Source: Phialocephala subalpina (Eukaryota > Ascomycota > Leotiomycetes > Helotiales > Mollisiaceae). From it: a DNA stretch of 34,184 nucleotides. The notes beneath the pieces were generated by a model. The model did not search any database and was not told where the DNA came from. It saw only the letters and a list, made by a program, of their open reading frames with translations. Location of the stretch: positions 35,835 to 70,018 of the forward strand of contig FJOG01000049.1 in the NCBI GenBank assembly GCA_900073065.1. Reading direction: 5' to 3'. The translations under genes and the position numbers were made by a program. Positions 1-10,536 of the stretch are shown in pieces (positions within the stretch are counted from its first letter, which is position 1; each line of letters starts with the position of its first letter).

Positions 1-250
1 ATTTCTTTTATAAAAATTCGTTTTTTTTAAATTTGAATTAATATTTATAAAAATAAAATAAATAATTATAAATATATATAAATCTTTTTATTAATTTTAA
101 TAATATATAATTAAATAATTTAATAAGAAAATTTGAAATATTAATTATAATTATATATAATTGAATTAAATATAATAATTTTAAATTATTTAAATTATTC
201 AAATAAAATAATTAAATCAAAAATAAACCAAAAATAATTAGTATTTAAAC
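1..250. other. AT-rich RIP-like island (left edge)
   Basis: Almost pure A/T with no open frame of note; it grades into ordinary sequence at about 250-300. Its composition matches the other three AT-rich blocks in the window, which are read as old repeats mutated by RIP. No particular transposon family can be recognised. Confidence 0.7.
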
Positions 251-260
251 CGCAAATATA

Positions 261-1111
261 TTATAGAAGGGCAATAAGAAAGTCCTAACCATAGGTCACC
301 AAATATAGAGTAGAAGCTGCCTAAAGAACTAAGGATACAAGATGCCAAATCTCCTAATATATCCTCAGCCAAACCACGTGATACACCGCCCTATCATTCT
401 GCCCTCAGTACCAACTGAATTCGAGGGCAAGAGAATGAAAATTCATCGATAATACCATGAGAAACTTGCGTGATCATATGTTCTTAACATCCCCCGAACC
501 CACATTGTACCCATCTGGGGTCTATTGTATGGTTGTTGATCAGAAACTCGAACTACCCCATATCTCGCCATGAAAAAATGGATTGGAAACAAAAAGGTGC
601 CGACATCCACTCCCGTTTCTCCAAGTTCGCTTCAATGATAAGGGGAGGATGAGAACTTTCGCCAAGCGAATCACATCATATGCAAACCCCCACTTTTCAC
701 AAACCTCTTTTCGATGTCAAAACTTGAGTGCTGTTTTATGTTTAAACTCACGAGAAGCATTATCGATAGCTGAATAATCCTTTCAATGCATTTTGTTCTC
801 TGTTCGGGGGCTTTCATCTCATGCTAGTCTAACGTGATGTTGAAAGTACCCGAGATAGCGGAGAATGGCAGAAACATGCTGCAGCCAATAATCATGAGTA
901 CAATCTCGTTGAGATTCCGTCATACGAATCAATACTTGCGTTCGATCAAACACAGCATTACAATTCGTCAGCATTGCATATGCTGTCCCAGGAGACGATA
1001 ACGTGATGCATCTCTTACCGATACAATTCTCAATGTATTTCATTCACAAGCTTCGAGATACATCCTGCTTGGCTACGACTAACCATTTGGCGATTTGGAG
1101 CATCTTTCAAA
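261..1111. other. Intergenic, no gene recognised
   Basis: About 850 bases of normal composition between the AT-rich edge and the monooxygenase gene. Only short frames without recognisable protein features are present. The last 100-200 bases presumably hold the monooxygenase promoter, but no convincing TATA or CCAAT element stands out. Confidence 0.5.
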
Positions 1112-2697
1112 ATGCCTTCTTATCGACGAGTTGCAGTCATTGGAGCGGGACCTTCGGGTCTTGCAGCTGTGAAGGCTTTATCTGACGAAAATGTGTTTGA
1201 CACAATCCGAGTTTTCGAGAGGAGAGACCGAGTTGGTGGGATATGGTAAACATCCAAATACATTTCGAGTTCATTGTCGTAAAGCAAGTTGCTAACTCAT
1301 CCAAAGGATCTACGACCCAAAACCAGATGTCTTTCCTTCACCAATCGCAAAACGCCCAACGGCTACTCCGGCTCCTCAAAAGCTTCCAGTCTTCACTATT
1401 CCAAAGGGCGAGGACGTAGGGGCTAGAACGGGTATCTACGACACCCTCGACAGTAATGTTGGTGCGAAAGTAATGGCCTTCTCCCACACACCATTTCCAG
1501 AAGAGAATTCAGCCGAGTCAGTCCGTAAATACGGAGCAAACAATCCGACACGACCGTACAAAGTCATTGAACAGTACATCGAAGACGGATTCAAAGATTA
1601 TCGTCATCATTTATCTTTGAATACCACGGTTGAAAATGTCAAGAAAGTAGGAGACGAATGGGTTGTGACTTTAAGGAAATCGGATGAGAAATATCTGGGG
1701 AAGCAGAAAGATTATTGGTGGCAGGAGAAGTTCAATGCAGTAGTTGTTGCGACGGGTCATTATAATGTTCCGTTCATACCCGCGATTTGGGGGATTGATG
1801 AAGCTGTGAAAGCTCTTCCTCATAAATTTGAGCACTCGAAGTTCTTCAGATCTCCAGATGACTATGTTGGAAAGGTGGGTCTAACCCCCCAAGTTACTCT
1901 GAGACGTACTGACGCCAGACTCAGAAAGTGATCGTGGTGGGAGGAAGTATTTCAGCCGCAGACCTGGTGGTGGACCTAGCTGCGATTGTCAAAGGGCCTT
2001 TGTATCTTTCCCAACGTGGAAGAAACGAGTTACTAGATGCTGCTTTCAACCTCCCAGCCGTCGTCAGGAAGCCTCCAATCAAAAGTATCTCAGCCCATAA
2101 TGGCGGGGTCATTGAGTTTGAGGATGGAAGCACCGTTGAGAATTTCGACAAGATCATTTTCGGAACTGGCTACAAACTATCATATCCATTCTTGAACCCA
2201 GAGCCCGTGACGAAGCAAAATAGGCTTGCTGGTTTCTATCAACATATCTTCAAGATTGGTGATCCGTCAATAGCTGTTGTGGGACAGGTGAACTCGAAAC
2301 ACTTCAAAAGTTTGGTCCGCTCGCTGACGAAATGATCAAGGTGAAAGCAGCATTGAGCTTCCGCGTCTATGAATACCAGGCTGTTGCAGCTGCTCGATTT
2401 TTGGCAGGTCGAGCAAAACTTCCAAGTGTTACCGAGCAGCAAGACTGGGAGACGAAGAGACTTGAGTACAAAGGTCCCACGAACAATTTTCACGAGATCA
2501 AGCCTAATTTCGCCGAGTACTTCAACTGGCTGGTAGATTTTTCTGGGAAGCCTGCTGAAGGGACCAAGGCTTATGAACTTCCGGCTTGGGATGACAAGTG
2601 GGGACCGCTTGGGCTGGCGATCCTGAGCCTGAAGGATGCTTACTGGAAGAAACTTGGGGATGAACTTGGTGGAACTCAAGTCAAGGCCAAACTATAG
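1112..2697 (+). CDS. Flavin-containing monooxygenase (FMO family)
   Basis: Likely exons are 1112-1245, 1307-1874, 1925-2287 and 2341-2697, giving 473 residues; all three introns (61, 50 and 53 nt) have GT...AG ends and restore one continuous frame. The protein opens with an FAD-binding Rossmann motif, VIGAGPSG (residues 9-16). It has the VVVATGHYNVP ATG-type motif in the middle and a second dinucleotide (NADPH) motif, VIVVGGSISA, from about residue 236. The stretch FEHSKFFRS just before it is a divergent form of the FMO fingerprint. The family uses NADPH and O2 to oxygenate N, S or C atoms; the substrate cannot be told. It is the only intact member of a group that also holds a broken regulator and a broken transporter. 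The last intron uses an AAG acceptor, so its 3' edge is the least certain boundary. Confidence 0.88.
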
Positions 2698-3090
2698 ATA
2701 GAGAATCGGCAATAGAGATCTAGATTCATACAATACTCTCTAATTCCCCGACTTTTTCTCTCCTGTGCTATGAAACAGGGGAAGTTGCCGGAGCACGTGC
2801 CATCGTCTGACGAGTTTGAGTCTCAGAGATACGACATTTTGGGTGAATCTTAAGCCTAAATCAGAACTATACCGCAGATCAAGCTATCTGGTCTCATATA
2901 TCCCTTCCGAAGCTCCTACCAATTTCTTAGTAGGCTGTGATAACACGTGACTACTCGCTGAGTCAGCTTGTCAATCTCGAGTAACATCCATCGGACTTAA
3001 GATTTCCTTTCTCCTTCATCACATCCTTCACAAGGACTCATTCCCAATGCCTCCTCTTATCTTCCTCTATACCTTTGGCATGAGTGGGCC
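2698..3090 (+). other. Intergenic, no gene recognised
   Basis: About 390 bases between the monooxygenase stop and the zinc-cluster relic. An ATG at 3047 lies in another frame and reaches a stop after 15 codons, so it does not supply a start for the downstream zinc cluster. Nothing else is recognisable. Confidence 0.45.
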
Positions 3091-3447
3091 TTGATTCAGA
3101 CGTCGACCGAGCGTCTTGCCCTCCACCATGATCTCTGCAACGCGTCAATCAAGCGCCTCTCATGCGATGTCTGCCGGGGACGCAAGGTACGCTGTGATAG
3201 AGAGTATCCGTCCTATGGAAGTTGTATCAGATTTCGCCAAAAGTGCAATTATTCTGCTCCAAAACAGGGGAATTCGGAATCGGAGTTAGCACAGGCAGTA
3301 CAATCACTGCACAGTCGACTAGGTAAGTCTCAATCGTGTCTGAGATTCTATACTACCCACTGACGCAGAAGCTTAGCACAAGCAGAAGCCCAGCTAGCTT
3401 TAAGCTCCCCGATGTTTAACATTGATCAATTCGATGTCACGTCTTGA
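3091..3447 (+). pseudogene. Zn2Cys6 transcription factor, N-terminal relic
   Basis: The frame encodes a fungal binuclear zinc cluster (CDVCRGRKVRCDREYPS, then CIRFRQKC), the DNA-binding domain of Gal4-type regulators. Five of the six metal-binding cysteines are present. The fourth is Tyr (TAT at 3214-3216), a G-to-A change from TGT. No ATG lies in frame upstream. An intron at about 3323-3376 (GTAAGT...CTGAC...TAG) joins the frame to a coiled-coil-like tail, LAQAEAQLALSS; this then stops at TGA 3445-3447, which may be a mutated CGA. The large middle-homology region normal for the family is absent. With no start, a lost ligand and a severe truncation, it is read as a pseudogene. It was possibly once the local regulator of the neighbouring monooxygenase and transporter. 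Confidence 0.78.
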
Positions 3448-3570
3448 ATGGAAGCCTCATGCCGAAGCTTGGTTACCATATGCCTTAGTATGTCTTTGGC
3501 AACGCCATGATCTTGACTAGCTCATCTCTCATGTGTAAGTCAATGCGCCCACGTAAAGGAAAACCGCTGA

Positions 3571-4151
3571 TGGATCCAAGACACCATTGATCCCAACACT
3601 TCAACATTCCATATATACGGCTATACATTTCTGATCGGCATCGGAATCAAATCTTTCTTCACGGTCGGCTTCGCGGTCGTGCAAGCTCTTCTTTCAGTTT
3701 CAGATATCAACAACGCCGCTGGCTTCATGAGCATTGGTATGATTCATCACAATCCCATCATGCCAAATATCTAGCACTGATCAATGAAACAGCACAAGCT
3801 TTCGGCGCTATCGCACTTCTCTCCATCGCAGGCTCTCTTTTCCAATACATCGGCTTCCAGAAACCCAACCCACTTCTTCCAAGCGCATCGGCTCAGGACC
3901 CCCAAGGATTGACCATTAGGATGAGTAGTCCTCTTTTCCAGAGCTTTACTGGTGATTTGAGGCACCAGGTTATTGAGCAAGTCACTTTCTCGCTTCGAAA
4001 TAGCTTTACTGTTATCATTGCGAGGTCTGCGCTTGGGTTGCTTGCCTTGCTGTTCTTGGGTGTAAGTTTTATCACAGAAAACTGAGTTTCACGGCTAATA
4101 GTCTCATAGCGCAAGAGGCTGTATCTTCACGGCGGGGCAGTGGCAATGTAA
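3571..4151 (+). pseudogene. MFS transporter, C-terminal relic
   Basis: Three in-frame exons (about 3571-3736, 3793-4061, 4110-4151) with good splice sites encode the last part of a major facilitator superfamily drug/metabolite exporter. Recognisable pieces are YGYTFLIGIG, AVVQALLSVSDINNAAGFM and LLSIAGSLFQYIGFQK, followed by a soluble loop ending in GDLRHQVIEQV and a last membrane helix, FTVIIARSALGLLALLFLG. The short final exon ends in GGAVAM and a TAA. Upstream the frame runs into TGA at 3568-3570, and no N-terminal helices can be found before the zinc-cluster relic. The gene has therefore lost more than half of its roughly 500-600 codons. The intact splice signals suggest that the loss is fairly recent. 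Confidence 0.8.
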
Positions 4152-4451
4152 ACGCAAATACTCAGTACCGGTCCGTCGCGCATGGATATCCCCCGGGTGA
4201 CAATGAGAAATGGCTCGCATGCTCGGTGTTCGAATACTTGAACAGCAAGGCTTGTGACTACACAACTTCAGCTTTCGCAGCTGAGACAGAAATTCAACTG
4301 GAGTTTGGAGAGTTTTACGGAGAATAGGACCAGATTCCAAAGGGTTTGTTGACGATGCTTCCGACTCAAGAGTCAAGCGAGGACTTCTTCTCAAACGCGT
4401 GCGTGCTCAAAGCTACTCTAAATACATGTCTATCACAACTTCTATCACTCG
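4152..4451. other. Intergenic, no gene recognised
   Basis: About 300 bases between the transporter relic and the 3' end of the convergent Clr5-domain gene. Nothing recognisable; frames here do not resemble a known protein. Confidence 0.4.
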
Positions 4452-5831
4452 TCACGAATCAAGTACCTTTCTCAGGAGGTCTACGTCTCCCTCAAACTTC
4501 AACAGCCAATCCACTTTTTCGGGATCGAAGTAGTCTTCCCAATCATAATCTGTCAATCTTGGATGTCTGGTCTTCGAGCCACCAAATTTCTTTTCACGCC
4601 TTAGTAGTTGAAGGTCTTCCAAGGCCGCGTCGCGTTCCCGCTTAGACAATATCTGTTCGGGCCGCCCTAAAGTGGTATAAGGAGATGTGATGGGGTAAGG
4701 AGTTAGGTAGTAGAGTGGATTGCCTGGCGTAATGTGTTGGTGATACCATGATGGCGAGTCGGAAAGCCAGTATCGAGCACTTCGCTGTTCGAATGGTGAG
4801 AGGGCTGTTTGAGTTGGATGATTCTCTGGTTCGACGTCAGGTATGATAGAGACTTCAAGCTCGCTATCTTGGTTGGTAGGGGTGTTTTCTGGGACGGATT
4901 GACGACCTGCTTGGGGTGCATCAGCAAAATCGTCTGACGCTTCCATCCACGCGTTATTAAGGGCGAATTGGATGCAACCAATTTTCTTTTCGTTGTCGCG
5001 ACTCATAGCCAATTTATACGAATCGCCTTCTTGGACTAGTTTCGTATCGTCCAAGAGAGGACTTGCTTTGGAGACTTCAGAAGATATCTCCAGTGTTGAG
5101 ATGGTCGGGCTTTTTGAAAGGCACAAATGCAAGGTTCCTGATCTGGTCAGAGGTAGGCTTCTTCAAACAAGGCTCTCAATTCCTACCTGGGTCCTCAGAT
5201 GCGAGTCCGCCGCCATCTACTTTCTCACAGTGACGAGCTAGCTCCGTATCTCCGGAATCTAGCTTATCCGATGGAGATTTTGGATCATGTGGCCCATCTT
5301 GTTGACTTTCTCCAAATGGAGTACGGCATGTAATGTATGAAGGAGTTCCTTGCTGACTATCAACATCGCGGGACATGTCCAAGAGTCCGGAAATATGTCT
5401 TACCAGCTTCATAGGCCAGGATTGCTTCATCCGTGAGTCTTTTTCTCTGCACGAAACGTTGCATCTTCTGCGGCGGCACTGGCTTCCCATTTACAGAGAC
5501 CTCACTCTCTTTCCCCTCTTCTAGTTTCCTCTTTAATTGTTTTCGAAGCACAACTTGCATGTCATCATCCCTGATGTATTTTTCGAGCTTCCATTGGGCG
5601 ATTTTCCGTTTGTACTGCCTCTCTCTAATGCGGGTTAGCCTGTCGTGATGAAGTCATAGCTGGCAGAGTGGAAGCTCACGTTGCCCGGAAGCCGTAGAGC
5701 GAGCTCATCATCCCTTGAACTTCCCGCAGTGGTCGATCTTCGTTGATGTAATGTTGGGTAAAGCGAGCTTTCTGCAGTTCCCACACCTCAGGGCTGTGGT
5801 CGGTAGCCTTGTTTGAACTTGATTGAGACAT
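4452..5831 (-). CDS. Clr5-domain protein of unknown function
   Basis: Proposed exons on the minus strand are 5831-5680, 5624-5404, 5348-5187 and 5137-4452, giving about 406 residues. The N-terminus carries the fungal Clr5 domain (about residues 15-70): a Trp-led first part (VWELQKARFTQHYINEDRPL), then MMSSLYGFRAT and ERQYKRKIAQWKLEKYI. An intron splits the domain. This domain occurs in many filamentous fungi and takes its name from fission-yeast Clr5, a factor linked to heterochromatic silencing; a molecular role here is unknown. A basic stretch, LRKQLKRKLEEGK, follows, then a long, polar, probably disordered middle, and a Trp/Tyr-rich C-terminus (YDWEDYFDPEKVDWLLKFEG). The acceptor of exon 3 is uncertain because keeping the frame needs an AAG acceptor at 5349. 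The other junctions are well supported. Confidence 0.72.
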
Positions 5832-6244
5832 GTTCTGTGTTTGTGAACTTATTCATGCTGCGAATGAATCTCCTTTTCGGATGATCTAGAATACAAGATA
5901 CACTACTCGAACGAAGTTGAAGAAGTTCATTTGGTTTATGAAGTACGCAGCCTTGTTTCGTGTCCCCTGGCGAGCGAGATGCAAGGTCTTTTTGTTTGTC
6001 CAATCGGGAAAATGATATGAAGCCTCCAAATGCCCTCGTTACCCGAGCAGCTGCATGGCCAACACGTGATGGCGAGGCACTTATGAAATTGAAGGCCTCA
6101 CCAAATTATCCGTTGTGAAAGCAGACGAAAGTTTGAAGGAAAAACTGTGGTATAAATTTTTAAGACGTCGCTATGCTGTAAATCAGACTACCATTCTAAG
6201 ATATCGACTCCCAATTTTCCCAAACTCCACGCTATGCAATATAA
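5832..6244 (-). other. Intergenic / promoter side of the Clr5 gene
   Basis: About 410 bases between the start of the Clr5-domain gene and the stop of the protease gene upstream on the same strand. It should contain the terminator of one and the promoter of the other. Frames crossing it have no protein features. Confidence 0.4.
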
Positions 6245-8649
6245 TCACTCCTTCGCAATCGCCCAATTCATCCCCAAGAAGAACACCGCCGCATTACTCA
6301 AAGTCTCATTCCTCTGCTCCAATAACCCCGGCTGAGCAATCTGCTTCACCGTCGAATAAGCACCTGGTCCAAATGCGACAGTATCATAAGCAGCAGGTGG
6401 GAAAGTATCATCACTCGCCACCGAACTTCCCTGAACACACTTCGCCTTGTTCCAAGCAACATCAGCAACACGTTCCCAGAGTCCCGAGATATCGTAAAGA
6501 TCAGTAGGAGTATAGAACAATTTGCAGTTCGCAGCCTCATAGATGAACTGCAGAGGAGTAAAAGAGTTATCGCCCATATGCATGTTGTTTCGCAGATTGA
6601 ATCTCCCTCCTGATCCCAATGTGTTGGGATCACCAAGAGGGGGGTCACTCGTGTCTGGGATGAACTCGCTGGCAGGGAGAGCGGGTGGAGTGACTCCTTC
6701 CGACTTCAAGATCTCGAGAGCTGATGGGACGAATGCGAGTTGTTGAGCGACGGTGGCGTAGGTGAAGACCTCTGCTCCCTTTGAGCCGGCGACACCTTGC
6801 ATGGGTCCGTATTGGGGACGGCCTCCGACAGCGACGCTTCGTACTCCACCTTGACTCTTCATCAATTCTGCGAAGATGGCGCAGGTAGAGCCACAGGAGC
6901 CGTCGTAGATGATGACGATGTCTTCGCTGTTGAATAGTTGGGGTGGAGGGTTGGCGTTGCTGAGGTATCCGGTGACGTTGAGTCCACCGCCGTTGTCGGT
7001 AACGATATCAGAGAAGTTGTATCTGAGTTCTTGAGTGAAATAATCACCGTAGATCTCTTGTGGGGGATCCTCCTGGTTCCAGCTCGTGAATGGCTGGTCA
7101 TTAACGTTGAGTGAAGACTGGAATTGATAGACGGTGCTGAAGCTCTCGTTGTAGACACCTGTAGCAGAGAACAGTGCTCCGAGATAGTTGACTTCAGGAG
7201 TTGCCCGAACGCGGTTGGCTCCGAATGGCTCGATTGTCGGGAACAACTGTTTGAAAACATCGAAGCCGGTAAAGACATATCCACCACCATTTGCCTGGAC
7301 ATCTATGATGAGTTTCGTCATGCCTGCCTTGCGACATTCTGCTAAGAACGTCTTAACTGTTGCCTGGTGAAGAAATTCGGCGTTGGGATCGCTCTCAGCG
7401 GCGTCGGCGAAGCCTTGCATTGCAAGGACGGCAATCGTGCTGTTGGGAAGGAAGTATCCAGATACATAGCCATCTGGATGGATGGCGACAGGGGAGGGAT
7501 ATCCGGTGAGGGAAGTGACGGCTGAGCTGCTGGTTCTCGTGGCAGCTTCCGTTGAGACTGGGGTAGCAGTGGTGCTGGTGGCTGCTGCTGTAGTGGTAGA
7601 GCCTTCGCTGGGAGGAAGATCAACCAAATTGAAGAGGTCTTGTCCAGTTTCAATGCCAGTGAAGTCCAGCTGGGTGACTGCAACGTTGCCAATCTCACGA
7701 ACTGTGCCGTTTGCGAAGGTGTAGTTGTATGAGTCGGCCTCAAACCCGTAGTTATACCCACCGAGTAGGAAGAGGTTGCCACCATTTGCCTGAGGGATGT
7801 ATGAGAACGCCAGAGATGTCATGGCTTGGTTGAAAATTGCATCTGGATCTTGAAAGGGACTGGTGGTCTGAGCGATGTAGTTGACATAGTCGACAATGTC
7901 GACGTCATTTACGGAAACTAAGGGTGATGGGGTCCAATGCAAGTTGCCAACCAGGTACTCCATGTCAAGATCATCTAGGACTTGGTTAGCTTGCTTCTCT
8001 ATACAGAGTCATTTCGCTTACTCTTGAAGTAGAGCTGTGGAAGGCTCAATCCATCTTTTGATACAGAAACCAGTGATCCTCCACGCTGCAGGAAGCTGAA
8101 GACCGACAGCAACGGCATAGGCAAGTTGAAATGGAAGTCATGCGGGAAGACGTTGACCAACATGTACAGATCTACCTCGAAATCGTATTGAGACGTGTAC
8201 TTTCCAGAATTGATATTATCCTTGATTTCGGAAAGACCCCCGAGTACATCAACACCGGGGAGCGTCCATCCCAGCGGAGGGTTCTTCAGATATGCATGAG
8301 TGCTCTGGAACTGGATATATGGCTCGATGTAGTCGATGAAATCACTCGATCGTTTGGCGTCGAGAGGAACGGATTCGAGACATGCCATTGCATCGGACAC
8401 CTTGACTGTAGAAGTAGTGCCTGCAAAAGGTTAGCTGGAATGGAAAGATAGTTGGTGAGGGGATTTACTCTGAGTTGCAAGAGCTGCACTGACAGCTGCA
8501 CAGCCGGTCTTCTTGGAAGTAGATGTGCTTGTGGGCTTCGCGGATGCTGTTGAAGATGGTGAATGAGATGCCGTCCTCCTCACTGCTGCCGCATCTGTGC
8601 AGGCAGCCAAAACCCCAATGGCCGCCACAAGAGTAGAAACAGCACGCAT
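6245..8649 (-). CDS. Secreted S41-family (tail-specific/CPAF-like) peptidase
   Basis: Minus-strand exons 8649-8469, 8420-8022 and 7980-6245 give 771 residues, with introns of 48 and 41 nt. The start is followed by a clear signal peptide (MRAVSTLVAAIGVLAACTDA), then a Ser/Thr-rich linker and a Cys-containing N-terminal domain. A second Ser/Thr-rich low-complexity stretch lies near residues 320-350. The C-terminal half resembles S41 peptidases: LIIDVQANGGGYVF (about residues 415-430) matches the family's strand-plus-NGGG signature, and IIYDGSCGSTCAIFAE holds the probable nucleophile Ser558. Fungal secreted proteins of this type are common but poorly studied, and a related S41 protein acts in RiPP toxin clusters; nothing nearby suggests such a cluster. 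The likely role is an extracellular or cell-wall endopeptidase. Substrate and catalytic base are not identifiable by eye. Confidence 0.82.
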
Positions 8650-10536
8650 GATGAACTCTCGAGGAATTCCTCGATGTATGGATGAACACAAAAAAGATCG
8701 TAAACTACAACTATGACTCGTGAAGGGAGTGAGGAAGATGATGCTGATGATGAGAGATCCATTTCCATGGCGTGGGTCGCCGAGATATATACCAAATCTT
8801 GACAATGAAGCTTATTTACCCCTGCCGAGTGGTTGTATTGCTCATTCGTCCAAACAAGAAATGAGATGTGCTTCCTTCGTGATGGCTGTGTTGTCAAACT
8901 GTCGGGTAGTTCATCTCACCTGGTCAATGCGGGCAGGATCTCCTTCCTAGGGCTGACCACTTTAGGTAAGACAGCACTAGCCGTGAAAATGCAAACAACT
9001 CATTGGCCCACAGGACGGTGAGAGAGGCTCAGCCAAATTTGAGCGAATGTGGCGAGGCTTCTAAGATTTGGTGGCGGGGACATCCTGCTCAGCCGCAGAT
9101 GATAGCCGCGCTCAAACTCGCCATTTCCAGGATTGGGAAATCTTATTTTGCACAACCTATTCGTTCCTGGAATTATGGAGCTGGGGCCATTTGATTTGAC
9201 AGCTTGTCAAGTTCTCACCGGAAATGCTGCAGGCTGACGATCAGTATTTAAAGACTGGTTTGTTGCTGGAGAGGGTGCTTCTTGAAGTTGCCGACCGAAG
9301 ATATGAACGCCGATGTGCAACGAAATTATATCTGAACATGTAAGCCTCTGAAGGCGTCTTCATACACTGCAAATAGAGAGGTTTCATCGAGGACCTGGAA
9401 AAGAAATAAGCTTAGAGGTCGGCTCGGGCTCGGACATGTTCAAGCTTTGTTGTGCCAAGGCGTGCAGTGCTTGTTTCAGGGTCAAGCCATCACCAACCTA
9501 GCTGGCGGGAACGACTCACCAGCAAGGAAAATCTCCAGGTGAAGGCACAGCTGAGTGCATCCTCCGTGTTCTGCTCCAATGGCACAAGTACCCTAGATCT
9601 CGTGGAGAAGCTCTCCGTCATGAATCAAGAATCGTCCCAAGCATCGTGATGTGGGGAAGCAGTGTGCTGTCAGAAAGCCATAGGGCGACGAATGGGCACC
9701 CATTCCGCTCCAACAACCCAAGAATACCGACCACGTCGCCGACCCGAACCCGACCCATCTCATAGACAGCTGTACAAGCTCTAATGTGCATGTCTTCGTC
9801 CCATCACTCGAGTCCAATACGGCGCTGGTCAGAGGCGAGTCGACCCATTTTGCGGCACCATTGGGAGATGATGGAAGGCACAGCAAAAGAGATGGGGCCG
9901 AAGTGCTGGAAATTTTAAGTTAGGCTGACATTCACCTGATTTGGCCGTCCTAGCGCTGCTATTCTTAGGGATCTCCAGCCTCAGCCACCCCCGAACTTCG
10001 CCTGTAGCCTTGTGCCGTTCGGCGATCTTAGTGGATGCTTGCGCCTCGGGCTCCTGAAAAGGCTATCTCAGCCTTCTGAACGAGGAGCTGTTATTTATTG
10101 GTTCTTTTGGGATGAACTTGTTGAAATCAAAGCCTTTTGATCCTTAAGGAAAAAGGACAAGTGCAAAGGTCCTTTAATTCCATTGGCAATTAATTCGCCG
10201 GAATAAGGTGTTTATTTTCTGATATTGCCACGGGCAGGAGATATGGAACTTCAAGCTTCGAAGAGTTTGTAATCTAATTCGCGATGTCAAACGCAACCGC
10301 TGCAAATATCTCCTTCGAACCCCGTTACACTTTTTATTACTGGTTCTTAATGGCTGGCAAACGATTGATCAAGGCCTGGTCTCAGGTGCACCGAAAATCA
10401 CGTGCTGCCGACAACCCCGCACTTGCGAGTGAGGCATCCCTACTTTTGAGGACACTCTGCTGGCCTCTCTCGCCTCCTTCCAAGTTATCTATCGGAACAA
10501 ATTAAAGTCAATATTCGACGTGCGATATCTTGTGCC
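8650..10536. other. 1.9-kb intergenic region, no gene recognised
   Basis: Normal base composition with only short frames on both strands (for example 9593-9886 minus and 10284-10505 plus), none resembling a known family. It separates the divergent protease and HET-ankyrin genes. No tRNA, repeat or transposase remnant was recognised. Confidence 0.5.
8781..8793 (-). promoter_or_regulatory. Possible TATA element of the S41 peptidase gene
   Basis: The minus strand reads GGTATATATCTCG about 130 bases before the chosen ATG (8649), a plausible TATA position given a 5' leader of around 100 bases. The assignment rests only on motif and spacing. Confidence 0.35.

Noticed and set aside
2288..2350. Alternative third intron of the monooxygenase ending at the CAG at 2350
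   Set aside because: It would give an immediate in-frame stop; ending at 2340 keeps the family sequence VVGQVKAALSFRVYEYQ.
5788..6003. 71-codon minus-strand frame overlapping the start of the Clr5 gene
   Set aside because: Out of frame with the Clr5 domain and without protein features; a shadow frame.
9593..9886. 97-codon minus-strand frame in the protease/HET spacer
   Set aside because: No domain, signal, splice context or resemblance to a known family; such lengths occur by chance at this base composition.
10284..10505. 73-codon frame just upstream of the HET-ankyrin start
   Set aside because: Not in a position to extend the HET gene (stop codon before 10537) and has no recognisable features.
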